A stretch of 64,000 bases of DNA from Streptosporangium carneum (lineage in GTDB: Bacteria; Actinomycetota; Actinomycetes; Streptosporangiales; Streptosporangiaceae), in contig NZ_BSEV01000001.1 of assembly GCF_027922005.1 (NCBI RefSeq), positions 521,638-585,637 on the forward strand. Direction: 5' to 3'. The notes under the pieces were generated by a model, which did not search any database, was not told the DNA's origin, and was given only the letters and a program-made list of their open reading frames with translations. Below are positions 32,183 through 40,353 of the stretch, piece after piece (within the stretch, counting starts at the first letter, position 1; the number at the start of each line of letters is the position of its first letter). A program made the position numbers and the translations under genes.

Positions 32183-32941
32183 GCGTTCGCGCCCGGCCTC
32201 CCGTCACCCGGCCGTCACCCGGTCGTGCCGCCTCAGGTCGCGACCTTGACGCTGAGGGCGGGCGGCGAGACGAACGACTGTGACCTCGTCTGGGCGACCC
32301 CGGCGACGCGCCGCCCCGTGCAGTCGGTGGAGGCGAAGAACCCCTTCCCCAGGTCGGGAGGTGTTCTCCGGAGGCCGTACGGCCGGGTTCACGGAGGGCG
32401 CCGTGCTTTCACGGGCGGGCGTGGAGGTGCGAGACCGGGTTCCGGACGCGTCAGACGGTAACCGGGAGTGGACAAAAGATGCATCATTGGGGCGCGAACT
32501 GGGCTGATCCCAGTTCGGGACGTAAGCAACAGCCGGGAGCTTGGGACGGCCAGGCTGAGAGGGCGACTACGGCTGTCGCCGACCGCATGAACCTGTCCGG
32601 CCAGTGCGGCTTCGTGATGGCGGAGAGCGTAAGCCCAGCTTAAAGGCCGTCTTTCTGTCCCTGGTTGCCCTCGCTGCTCTCTGTGCAGCTATGAAGTACG
32701 ACAGCCTGAGGCCGATTCGCAGTCTGATCGCCTTGACAGAGCCAAGTATGCCGATAAGTAATCTCTACTTGCGGTACGGGCTGCATCTGTGATGTGCTCG
32801 GCTGCCGTAATTAAGTGGCTCTGTCCTTAATCAAATGGGGTGTGCCGTTGAGTGGCGGCGCAACGGAGGTGTTTGAGCAGAAAATTCCTATAAACAAAAA
32901 TTTCTGCCGTGGTTTCCCTGTCTCCCCGAAGGCGGCCTGCA
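32183..32941. other. No supported intact gene; remnant region
   Basis: 759 bp. It holds a possible decayed minus-strand reading frame (32233-32388), the truncated riboswitch copy (32457-32600), and then an AT-richer stretch from about 32680 with a TTGACA-like -35 at 32733. The region looks recombined rather than coding. Confidence 0.5.
32457..32600 (+). repeat. Truncated TPP riboswitch duplicate
   Basis: Copy A of a 143-144 bp direct repeat whose partner lies at 34406-34548 (offset 1949, later 1948). By eye there are about ten substitutions and one indel. It includes the leader hairpin and the aptamer part with CTGAGAGGG (32555-32563) and GAACCTGTCCGG. The GGTAATGCC and GCGTAGGGA portion is missing after 32600, so it cannot form the second binding arm. 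No thiamine gene follows. Confidence 0.85.
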
Positions 32942-33250
32942 ATGCGGAAGTCAGTCAAGTTGGCGCTGGTGAATGTGAGTGCTTGTATATCATTGGTTGC
33001 CGGTTCCGCCGTCGGTGCCACCCCCGCTTGGGCGGCAGGGTGCCGCAAGGTGGAGGCGTCGTCAATTAAATACTATCAATTTCCCACCGGCAACCCCACG
33101 CTTTATCCGCACCGTTTGCGTAAGGGCGCGAAGGTGTGGGTGGACGGGCACTCAAATTCGCGGTACTACGTTCGCACCAAGGTGGGGGAGCAATGGTGGT
33201 GGGGCTGGATCAACGATGGTCTCAGCAAGACGAAGTCGACTAGATGTTAG
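32942..33250 (+). CDS. Small secreted protein, SH3-like
   Basis: About 102 residues from ATG 32942. A signal peptide (RKSVKLALVNVSACISLVAG, cleaved near AWA-AG), then a Trp/Tyr-rich core (RLRKGAKVWVDGHSNSRYYV, EQWWWGWINDGL) with paired cysteines at the ends. This resembles small bacterial SH3-like wall-binding domains, but the match is weak. Its DNA is more AT-rich than the surroundings, in keeping with horizontal origin. Confidence 0.6.
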   Translation: MRKSVKLALVNVSACISLVAGSAVGATPAWAAGCRKVEASSIKYYQFPTGNPTLYPHRLRKGAKVWVDGHSNSRYYVRTKVGEQWWWGWINDGLSKTKSTRC

Positions 33251-33313
33251 TGCTGACCGCCCCCTTGGGCTCTGTACGTCAAGGGAGGGGTTGAGTGCCC
33301 CTTCCCTGTGTTT

Positions 33314-33464
33314 TCAATCAGCGTTGTCGGCTTGGTCCAAGGCGTCGGCAAGTTGCCTCGGAGTCTCACTGGTTGCCTTACCGGTGGTGTCAGCATAAAC
33401 CTCCGTTGTCATTTTAGTGCTGCTGTGGCGTAGAAGTCGCATGACTGCGCGGAGGTGAATACGG
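33314..33464 (-). pseudogene. C-terminal relic of a tyrosine recombinase
   Basis: The minus strand reads RIHLRAVMRLLRHSSTKM followed by TTEVYADTTGKATSE and a stop at 33314. VMRLLRHSS...TTEVYAD is the end motif of the integrase family, with the catalytic His in RLLRHSS and the catalytic Tyr in VYAD. Nothing upstream of about 33464 continues the gene: there is no LRHT box, and the next gene starts at 33472 on the other strand. So this is a fragment. Confidence 0.75.
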
Positions 33465-33471
33465 AAAGGCC

Positions 33472-34386
33472 GTGCCCCAAAGCCCATGGCCGCTTGACGA
33501 ATCCCATGGGGACACTCCGCGGAACCGGCGGCCGTCTTCCGTCGTTGATCGTTTCAAAGCGATCCTCTCCGAGAGTCGAGGGCATTTGTCTCCCAGGGTT
33601 CTCCGATTGTCGTGCGCGCTCCTCACCACCGTCCTGCTTTCCGGCTGCGCCTCCGGCCTCCCGGCGTACCGTTCCACCCCGGGCGCTGAGGAGTTCGAGT
33701 CCTCCGGCGAGGACGACCTATGGCCGGGCGACGAGGAGATGGAGGAGAGCGACGACGAACTGTATGTCGCGATCTGCGTGAGCAAGCGAACGCGGAGCCG
33801 CGTGGCCTACCGTCCCTGCGACGACGCCCAGCCCGGCTTCACCTGGTACTTCATACCGGAAGAAGGGAAGATCCCGGCCACGGACCAGAAGGCGAAGGGC
33901 GGTTCGTTCACCGACCCCGGCTACGAGGGCTTTCGCGCCCGCGCCCGTGGTGGTCCCGTCTCCGAGGCCATCGTCTCCGACGAGGAGAACCGGGTCAGCG
34001 TGTGTGTACGCAAGCGCACGCGCGTCCGGGTGGCCGACGACAGGTGCGACGACGAGGACGACGGTTTCGCCTGGTACAACATTCCCCTCGACGGCTACGC
34101 CCCCGCGGTGGGCCGGAAGGCCGAGGGGGGATCCTTCTACTTCACCGGCTGGGACGGCCTCAGAGCCCGCAAGAAGGGCGGTAAGGCGAGAGACGCCGTC
34201 ATCGAGCGGGTCCAGCAACCCCAGAGCAGGCCGACCAGGGGCCCTCGCTGCACCATGACGATCAACGGAAGGTGCGCGAACGCGGGCAGCGGCTGCACCT
34301 ACACCGTCAACGGAGCCTGCAGGGACAACGGCGGCTTTCCCGGCCTGCCCCCGGGGAGGGCGGACGTCCACGGACGCGCATCGTGA
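33472..34386 (+). CDS. Putative lipoprotein with two internal repeats
   Basis: 304 residues as drawn from GTG 33472. A lipobox LLSGC is at residues 56-60; a TTG at 33586 would place it at a more normal distance and is the likely true start. An acidic linker is followed by two ~72-residue repeats sharing the pattern VCVxKRTRxRV, CDDxxxGFxWY, IPxxGxxPA and KAxGGSF, and a Cys-rich C-terminal part (CTMTINGRCANAGSGC). Function unknown. It sits inside the region between the riboswitch copies. Confidence 0.65.
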   Translation: MPQSPWPLDESHGDTPRNRRPSSVVDRFKAILSESRGHLSPRVLRLSCALLTTVLLSGCASGLPAYRSTPGAEEFESSGEDDLWPGDEEMEESDDELYVAICVSKRTRSRVAYRPCDDAQPGFTWYFIPEEGKIPATDQKAKGGSFTDPGYEGFRARARGGPVSEAIVSDEENRVSVCVRKRTRVRVADDRCDDEDDGFAWYNIPLDGYAPAVGRKAEGGSFYFTGWDGLRARKKGGKARDAVIERVQQPQSRPTRGPRCTMTINGRCANAGSGCTYTVNGACRDNGGFPGLPPGRADVHGRAS

Positions 34387-34405
34387 CATGTTCCTCGCCG
34401 GGGGT

Positions 34406-34548
34406 GGTAGCCGGGAGCGGACAAATGGTGCATCATTGGGGCGCGAACTGGGCTGATCCCGGTTCGGCACGTAAGCAAGAGCGGGAGCTTGGGGCAACCA
34501 GGCTGAGAGGGCGACTACGGCTGTCGCCGACCGCATGAACCTGTCCGG
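34406..34548 (+). repeat. Intact partner of the riboswitch duplication
   Basis: Copy B of the repeat at 32457-32600. It carries on past the end of the repeat to complete the aptamer. Confidence 0.85.
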
Positions 34549-34568
34549 GTAATGCCGGCGTAGGGAGC
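34481..34568 (+). promoter_or_regulatory. TPP (THI-box) riboswitch
   Basis: The conserved elements appear in order: GGGAGC (34483), CTGAGAGGG (34503-34511), GAACCTG (34537-34543), CCGGGTAATGCCGG (34545-34558) and CGTAGGGA (34559-34566). These are the pyrimidine and pyrophosphate arms of the thiamine pyrophosphate aptamer. The ribosome site AGGGAG (34562-34567) lies within the conserved 3' end and six bases from the CytX start, so ligand binding would block translation. Helix P1 is not clear by eye. Confidence 0.93.
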
Positions 34569-34573
34569 ACGTC

Positions 34574-35917
34574 ATGGCGTCCGACGTCATTCATTCCAAA
34601 CATGCCGAGGCACCCCTCACCCTCGACCAGGCCGCTCCGAAGACCCTCGGCATGCTCGACCAGGGCGCGTTCTGGGCCAACCTGGGCGTCAGCCTGCTCG
34701 GCTTCTCCTTCGCGCTGTTCCTGATCAACCCGCTGGGCGACAGGCCGCTCACCTTCACCGCCGCGCTGCTCGCCGCCCTCGTCGGCAGCCTCATCGGCAC
34801 GGCCATGGTCGGCCTCGCCGCGATCCCCGGCGTGCAGACGGGCCAGCCCGCGATGGTGCTGCTGCGCGGGCTGTTCGGCGCGAAACTCTCCTACGTCCCG
34901 ACCGTGCTCAACATCATCCAGATGATCGGCTGGGGCGCGTTCGAGCTGTGGGTCGTCGCGATGGGCGCACAGGCGATCTTCGGGGACTCGGTCCCCTACG
35001 CGGTCTGGGCGATCGCGGCGGGAGTCCTGACGACGGCGCTGACCATCTATCCGCTGGGAGCGATCAGGCTGCTGCGGCGGTTCGTCACGGTCGGCGTGAT
35101 CATCTCCGTGGCCTGGTTCGCGGTGGTCTTCCTGCGCGAGACCCCCGCCCAGAGCGGCGGCTCGTGGGACGCCTTCGCGGCGGCGGTCGACTTCGTGGTC
35201 GCCCTGTCGGTGTCCTGGGTGCCCGTCGCCGCCGACTACGCCAGGCATTCGCGGTCGAGCCGCGCGGCCTTCACCGGCGTCGTCGGCGGCTACACCATCG
35301 GCCAGGTGGCCTGCCTGGCCGTCGGCGTCTACGCGGTCGCGCTCGCCGGCCACGACGTGGTGCTGAACCAGCCGACCGCCGTGTTCGCGCCGTTCGTCGC
35401 GGCCCCGCTGGGCGCGCTCTTCTTCGGCATCCTGGTGCTGCGCGAGACCGACCAGTCGTTCGCGAACGTCTACTCGACCGCGATGTCGCTGCAGAACCTG
35501 ATGCCGAGGGTGGACCGCCGCGTCTTCTCCGTGGCCATCGGCGTGCTGACCACGGCCGTCGCCCTCGTCGTCGACGTGAACTCCTACGGAGCCTTCCTCA
35601 GCATCATCGGCGCGGTGTTCGTGCCGATGCTCGGAGTGCTGGCGGTCGACTACTTCCTGCTCGGCCGGGGCAGGAACTGGGACACCTCGGAGAACGCGCC
35701 CTCCCGCCCGGCCATGGTGATCCCGTGGGCGCTCGGCTTCTTCACCTGGTGGCTGCTCACCACCTCCTCCCAGGTGTCCTGGTGGGCGGCGATCTGGGAC
35801 GAGGTCAGGTCCTTCCTCGGCTTCGCCCCGCAGCCCTGGATGAGCGCCGCCCTCGGCGCGTTCCTCGTCTCGGGCCTGGTCACACTCGGCCTGGGAGCCG
35901 TCCGCCGCCGTCGGTAG
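34574..35917 (+). CDS. cytX: CytX-like NCS1 permease (HMP/thiamine precursor uptake)
   Basis: 447 residues, about twelve membrane segments, NCS1 (cytosine/purine/thiamine) family. The first segments hold NLGVSLLGFSFALFLINPLG and MVGLAAIPGVQTGQPAMVLLR. The TPP riboswitch directly upstream makes hydroxymethylpyrimidine or a related precursor the likely substrate, as with CytX. TenA at 29.4 kb could supply the intermediate. Its 3' end overlaps the oppositely oriented ogt gene by 38 bp. Confidence 0.9.
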   Translation: MASDVIHSKHAEAPLTLDQAAPKTLGMLDQGAFWANLGVSLLGFSFALFLINPLGDRPLTFTAALLAALVGSLIGTAMVGLAAIPGVQTGQPAMVLLRGLFGAKLSYVPTVLNIIQMIGWGAFELWVVAMGAQAIFGDSVPYAVWAIAAGVLTTALTIYPLGAIRLLRRFVTVGVIISVAWFAVVFLRETPAQSGGSWDAFAAAVDFVVALSVSWVPVAADYARHSRSSRAAFTGVVGGYTIGQVACLAVGVYAVALAGHDVVLNQPTAVFAPFVAAPLGALFFGILVLRETDQSFANVYSTAMSLQNLMPRVDRRVFSVAIGVLTTAVALVVDVNSYGAFLSIIGAVFVPMLGVLAVDYFLLGRGRNWDTSENAPSRPAMVIPWALGFFTWWLLTTSSQVSWWAAIWDEVRSFLGFAPQPWMSAALGAFLVSGLVTLGLGAVRRRR

Positions 35918-36479
35918 GGGCCGCGGTGCGCTCCATGCGCAGCAGTCGTTCCTTGGCGGTCGCGCCCCCCGCGTAACCGCCGAGGACGGCGTCGCTCTCG
36001 ACCACCCGGTGGCAGGGCACGATCACGCAGACGGGGTTGCTCCCCAGCGCGTTGCCGACCGCGCGCAGCGCCCTCGGCCTGCCGATCCGTTCGGCGATCT
36101 CGCGGTAGGTGGTCACCGTTCCGTACGGCACCGCGAGCATCATCTGCAGCACCGTCCTGGCGAAGGGGGTGGCAAGCTGCAGGTCGACCGTCGTGGTGAA
36201 GGTGCGGAGCCTGGCGGAGAAGTAGGCGTCCAGCTCCCTGCGGACCGGGTCGAGCCGCCGGGGGTCGGGGCCGATGAACGAGCCGATCTCCCTGCTGACG
36301 CGCTCGAAGACGACGTTCTCGTCCTCGTAGCTGCAGGCCACGACGCCTCGGTGCGTCACCGCCAGGGTCAGCCGCCCCACCGGGCCGTCGAGGGTGCCGA
36401 ACGCGATGTCCGGGTGGGTTTTTCCTATGTAGGTGGGCGAGGTCACCCGTAGCAGTGCGTCGAGGTCGCCGGATGACAT
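35880..36479 (-). CDS. ogt: Methylated-DNA--protein-cysteine methyltransferase
   Basis: 199 residues. The active-site motif PCHRV is intact in CVIVPCHRVVESDAVLGGYAGG (near 155). The N-terminal ferredoxin-like half and the helix YGTVTTYREIAERIGRP are typical of Ogt/AGT. It removes O6-alkyl groups from guanine by suicide transfer to the Cys. The gene diverges from the PAS kinase at 36604, with 124 bp between them. Confidence 0.92.
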   Translation of the reverse strand: MSSGDLDALLRVTSPTYIGKTHPDIAFGTLDGPVGRLTLAVTHRGVVACSYEDENVVFERVSREIGSFIGPDPRRLDPVRRELDAYFSARLRTFTTTVDLQLATPFARTVLQMMLAVPYGTVTTYREIAERIGRPRALRAVGNALGSNPVCVIVPCHRVVESDAVLGGYAGGATAKERLLRMERTAAPTDGGGRLPGRV

Positions 36480-36603
36480 GGCCCCACCCTTCCGTATCCA
36501 GGTGTGTGGTGACCGCAGCGTATCGGACGGATCTCCTCAACGAGTGTCAGCACATGCGGACGAAAGGCCAAGATCAGGCCAGTTGACAGGGCACTATGGG
36601 GAT

Positions 36604-38475
36604 GTGGGTGACGACAGGGCCGAAAGTGATGAGGGCATCGGCCGCGCGGTCGTCGCCGGTGCGCCCAACGCGATAGTCGCCCTGGACCGAGATCAGGCGG
36701 TCCTGGCGTGGAACCCGGCCGCCGAACGCCTCTTCGGCTGGTCGGCGGAGGAGATGGTCGGCCGCAGGCCTCCGGTGGTCCCCGAGGAGCTGACGGCCGA
36801 GCACAACGCCGTCCTGGAGAGGGTCCGCACCGGAGGCCAGGTCTCGCTGCGGACCAAACGCTTCCGCAGGGACGGCAGCCTGCTCGACGTGCGGGTGGAC
36901 ACCAGCGCGCTGCGTTCGGAGGCGGGGGCGCTGCTCGGCTATGTCAGCGTCTACCACCTGGCGCAGGACGACGAGAGCGCCCAGGACCGGGTCGTCCGCA
37001 GGGCCCGGCTCGTCCGCAGGCTCACCGACGTGGTCGCCGACATCAACGCCGAGCGGGAGCTGCCCGCGGTGCTCGACCGGATCGCGGCCAGCCTCACCGA
37101 GCTGACCGGGGCGGACGCGGGCGGGTTCGTGCTCATCGAGGGCGACAGGCTCCGCCTCGTGGCCAGCCACAAGCTGCCCGAGTCGCTGCGCGACTCGACC
37201 GCCCACATGCGGACCAGCCTGGTCGGCAAGCTGCTGCGCACCGGCAGGACCGTGATGCTGGAGACCGGCGACCAGGCCCGTCTCGACGAGCTGATCTGGT
37301 CACAGCTCCCCGGTCTGCACACCATCGCGCTCGGTCTCGCGACGGCGGGCGGCAGGCCGTACGGCGCCCTCTACGCCCTGTTCGCCAAGCACAAGGCGGG
37401 CCACGTGGAGCTGGAGCTGCTCGAACTGCTCGCCGGGCACGCCGGGATCGCGGTCGGCAACGCCATGGCCTACCAGGAGGCCGTACGGCAGCGCGCCCAC
37501 CAGCGGGCCGTGTTCGACGCCAGCGCCGACGGCATCGCCGTCCTCGACGACCGGGGCAGGGTCATCCAGTGGAACCCCGCGGCCACCGAGCTGACCGGGT
37601 TCGACGCCGCCGAGGTGATCGGCGGGCCGCCGCCGTTCGAGCTGCCCGCGCCCGGCGACAAGCTCGCCCTCCAGCTTCCCTCGGGAGCCTGGCTGGACGT
37701 GCTCTGCGCGGAGATCGTGGAGACGGGCGAGATCGTCGTCGACTTCCGCGACGTCACCAGGGCCAAGGAGCTGGAGGAGGCCAAGGATCTCTTCCTCGCC
37801 ACGACCAGCCACGAGCTGCGCACCCCGATCACCGTGGTCCAGGGCTTCGCGGGCACTCTCGACGCCCGCTGGGACGGCATGACCGACACGGAACGCCGTT
37901 CCGCCGTGCACATCATCGCCGAGCGGGCGCGTTCCCTCGGCAAGCTCATGGACAACCTCCTGCTCGGCTCCCGCGCGGGAGCCGGGGAGCTCACACTCAG
38001 GATCGAGGGCATCGACCTCGGTGAACTGCTCAGGGCCGCCACCCTGGGGCTGCCGGTTCTGTCTGATGTGCACAGAGTTGAGGTGATCGTCCCTGAAGAC
38101 CTCCCCCCGGTGTCCGGTGACGCTTTGGCCACCGATATCGTGCTGGGCCAGCTGTTGGAGAACGCCTTCAAATATTCGCCGGACGGTGGCCTGATCAGGG
38201 TCGAGGCTTGGGCGGACGGTGACTGGGTGGTGGTGGTAGTGGACGACGAGGGTGTCGGCATAGCGCCCGCGAGCAGGGAGCGGGTCTTCGAACGCTTCGT
38301 GCAGGCGGACACCGGAGACCGCCGCCGCTTCGGCGGAGTCGGCCTCGGACTGTACATCGTCCGCAGCCTGGCCCGGGCCCAGGGCGGAGAGGTGTCCGCG
38401 CATCCTCGGCAGGGAGGCGGCACCCGGATGCGGCTGGCGCTGCGCATTGCCGACACGCCGGGCGCCCTTACCTAA
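36604..38475 (+). CDS. PAS-GAF-PAS sensor histidine kinase
   Basis: 623 residues from GTG 36604 (GGGG before it). No membrane segment, so cytosolic. PAS domain about 20-130 (NAIVALDRDQAVLAWNPAAE), GAF about 155-295, second PAS about 305-385, then HisKA with phospho-His in TTSHELRTPITVVQGF (near 400) and an ATPase domain with VVDDEGVGIAP and GVGLGLYIV. There is no cognate regulator next door (orphan). GAF/PAS modules suggest sensing of a small ligand or redox state. Confidence 0.88.
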   Translation: MGDDRAESDEGIGRAVVAGAPNAIVALDRDQAVLAWNPAAERLFGWSAEEMVGRRPPVVPEELTAEHNAVLERVRTGGQVSLRTKRFRRDGSLLDVRVDTSALRSEAGALLGYVSVYHLAQDDESAQDRVVRRARLVRRLTDVVADINAERELPAVLDRIAASLTELTGADAGGFVLIEGDRLRLVASHKLPESLRDSTAHMRTSLVGKLLRTGRTVMLETGDQARLDELIWSQLPGLHTIALGLATAGGRPYGALYALFAKHKAGHVELELLELLAGHAGIAVGNAMAYQEAVRQRAHQRAVFDASADGIAVLDDRGRVIQWNPAATELTGFDAAEVIGGPPPFELPAPGDKLALQLPSGAWLDVLCAEIVETGEIVVDFRDVTRAKELEEAKDLFLATTSHELRTPITVVQGFAGTLDARWDGMTDTERRSAVHIIAERARSLGKLMDNLLLGSRAGAGELTLRIEGIDLGELLRAATLGLPVLSDVHRVEVIVPEDLPPVSGDALATDIVLGQLLENAFKYSPDGGLIRVEAWADGDWVVVVVDDEGVGIAPASRERVFERFVQADTGDRRRFGGVGLGLYIVRSLARAQGGEVSAHPRQGGGTRMRLALRIADTPGALT

Positions 38476-38631
38476 TCGACACGCCGATCCGGTAACAAGC
38501 CGGTAACGGATGAGCTGATCTATTGTCGAATGTGCACAAGCTGTAATTGGCGCTCGGTTTCTAAGACCAACTAACGGGGCATTTCGGTCGTACTGGGGTG
38601 TGTTCCTCAGGGGGAACAGGGATACGGGGAG

Positions 38632-39081
38632 GTGAGTGCGTCGAGCGTCGTGTTGTTGCCGTATGCACCGTCCAGCGTCGCTGTCGCACGCCAACGCCTC
38701 TGCTCTGACCTGCAGGAATGGGGATTCTGCGAGACCGCGATAGATGATGCGGTCCTCGTGGTGAGCGAGCTGCTGAGCAATGCGCTCCGGCACGCGCATC
38801 CGTTGCCGTCCGGTCAGATCAGAGTGGCGTGGCGCTGGACCGACGAGCACGTGGAAGTAGCGGTGAGTGACGGTGGGGCCGCCACGGAACCGCGTGCGGG
38901 ACGCCCAACGCTCTCCTCCCTGGGGGGCAGGGGCCTCGGCATCGTCGAGTATCTGGCCACCAGCTGGGGGGTCAGGCACGAAGGCGAGATGACCACGGTC
39001 TGGGCGGTGGTCACAACCGTGAGCACGGTAGGTAACGGCAAGGTTTCCGTCCCCGAGCCCGCGTTGAGGGAATGCGGATAG
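38632..39081 (+). CDS. RsbW-like ATPase (anti-sigma/serine kinase)
   Basis: 149 residues. A single HATPase_c domain of the anti-sigma type: N-box ELLSNALRHAHPLP, G1 VAVSDGGAATEPR and G2 SLGGRGLGIVEYLAT. Proteins of this family bind sigma factors or phosphorylate STAS-domain partners; the STAS gene at 43.3 kb is a candidate, but linkage is only inferred. GTG 38632 directly follows GGGGAG and is a rather close start; GTG 38650 is possible. Confidence 0.82.
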   Translation: MSASSVVLLPYAPSSVAVARQRLCSDLQEWGFCETAIDDAVLVVSELLSNALRHAHPLPSGQIRVAWRWTDEHVEVAVSDGGAATEPRAGRPTLSSLGGRGLGIVEYLATSWGVRHEGEMTTVWAVVTTVSTVGNGKVSVPEPALRECG

Positions 39082-39330
39082 GGCGCGTCCCGCCTCACCC
39101 GATGAGGCGGGGCACGATCCTGGTGACCTGGAGAGACATTCCTTCGCACGGCGTGCCGACTTCCCGAAGCCGTGGCTACGCAGAGTGCCGGCCTCCCGAA
39201 CGCCGACGCCGCAGGACGCCGAGCGTCCGGGCTCCCGCGGCGCCGCCTCCCCTGACGCGGAGCCGCACACGTCGCCTTCCCTGACGCGGAGCCGTACGGC
39301 CAGGCCGGTCGCGGCCCGGCCGGCGCCCGG

Positions 39331-40026
39331 TCAGTGTCCCGCGAGCGCGGGGCGGTACAGCACGGCCCTCTCCGCGGCGGCCCACGCCGTCGTGACCAGC
39401 AGGTAGAGCCCGGCCGCGAGCGGCAGCACGGCGGCGGCCAGGATCGTCGCGAACGGCAGCAGCGGCATCACCTTGTGCAGGACCTCCGGCTGGACCTCCT
39501 CGCCCATCGTCCGCCGTATCCGCCACGAGGTGGCCAGCGCCACGGCGAACAGCAGCAGGAAGAGACAGGCGAAGACCAGCGTCGGCCCGCTGAGCAGGCC
39601 GAATCCGGCGACCGTGCTCGCGAACTGCTGCCCGAGCGGCACCCCGAACAGTCCGTGGGTGAGCAGCGCGTTCGCGTGCCCGGCGATCGTCGAGGAGACG
39701 AAGACCCGGTACATGACCATGAAGAACGGCAGCTGCGCCAGGCCCGGCAGGACGCCCCCGAAGGGAGAGGCCTTCTCCCGCGCGTAGAGGGCCCTGGTCT
39801 CCTGGTACAGCCGTTGCGGGTCACGGCCGTGCCGCTTCCGCAGCTCCTTGATCTTCGGTGCGAGCCTGGCCTGGACCCGCGCGCTCCTGGCCTGCTTCAC
39901 GCTGAGCGGCAGGAGCAGTGCCCGGACGGCGAGGGTGAACACGACGATGGCGGCGGCGGTCGAGCCGAGTGGCTGGGAGAGAGCGGTGATGAGATCCGCG
40001 GTGAACTCGATGACGGGGTCGAACAT
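39331..40026 (-). CDS. YidC/Oxa1-family membrane insertase
   Basis: 231 residues with five hydrophobic segments. The Oxa1 core has AAIVVFTLAVRALLLPLSVKQARS, the KxxPLxxx-like loop and SPFGGVLPGLAQLPFFMVMYRVF, and a final VLPLAAGLYLLVTTAWAAAE. It inserts membrane proteins. Short relative to the housekeeping YidC, it is the accessory actinobacterial type. Lies downstream of two small membrane protein genes on the same strand. Confidence 0.88.
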   Translation of the reverse strand: MFDPVIEFTADLITALSQPLGSTAAAIVVFTLAVRALLLPLSVKQARSARVQARLAPKIKELRKRHGRDPQRLYQETRALYAREKASPFGGVLPGLAQLPFFMVMYRVFVSSTIAGHANALLTHGLFGVPLGQQFASTVAGFGLLSGPTLVFACLFLLLFAVALATSWRIRRTMGEEVQPEVLHKVMPLLPFATILAAAVLPLAAGLYLLVTTAWAAAERAVLYRPALAGH

Positions 40027-40086
40027 GGGAGAGCCCTTCTGACTGGAAAAGAATTCAGTGCAGAAGGCGCCCGCGCCGGGACGTCC

Positions 40087-40353
40087 TTATGCGGGCGCCG
40101 GGCCCGTGGACGGCGCTCTCGGTCGTGACCGCCCCGCTCGGTCGGGGTCGCGCTGGCGGACGAACATGATCCGTCCCGCCCGCTCCCGCTCCGCCATCGG
40201 CGAGGGCCGCTCCGCCCGCGAGGCGCCCGGCACCCCGCGCAGCGCCCAGGCGAGCAGGAGCACGCCGAGGCCGACGACGGCGGTCGCCGTCACGGCGCCG
40301 CCGCCGTCGAACATCCAGACGAACAGCGTCTGGACTGCGAGCAGTGCGTTCAC
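40087..40353 (-). CDS. DUF6412 small membrane protein
   Basis: 88 residues. GTG start 40353 overlaps the stop of the 55-residue gene (GTGA), so translation is coupled. Two membrane segments (ALLAVQTLFVWMF, TATAVVGLGVLLLAWALRGV) and a basic, Arg/Pro-rich tail. Family DUF6412 is found next to this YidC type in actinomycetes. Function unknown. Confidence 0.78.
   Translation of the reverse strand: MNALLAVQTLFVWMFDGGGAVTATAVVGLGVLLLAWALRGVPGASRAERPSPMAERERAGRIMFVRQRDPDRAGRSRPRAPSTGPAPA

Noticed and set aside
32604..32792. 62-residue frame just after the truncated riboswitch
   Set aside because: It has one hydrophobic stretch, but no ribosome site and no recognised relative, and starts inside the divergent riboswitch tail.
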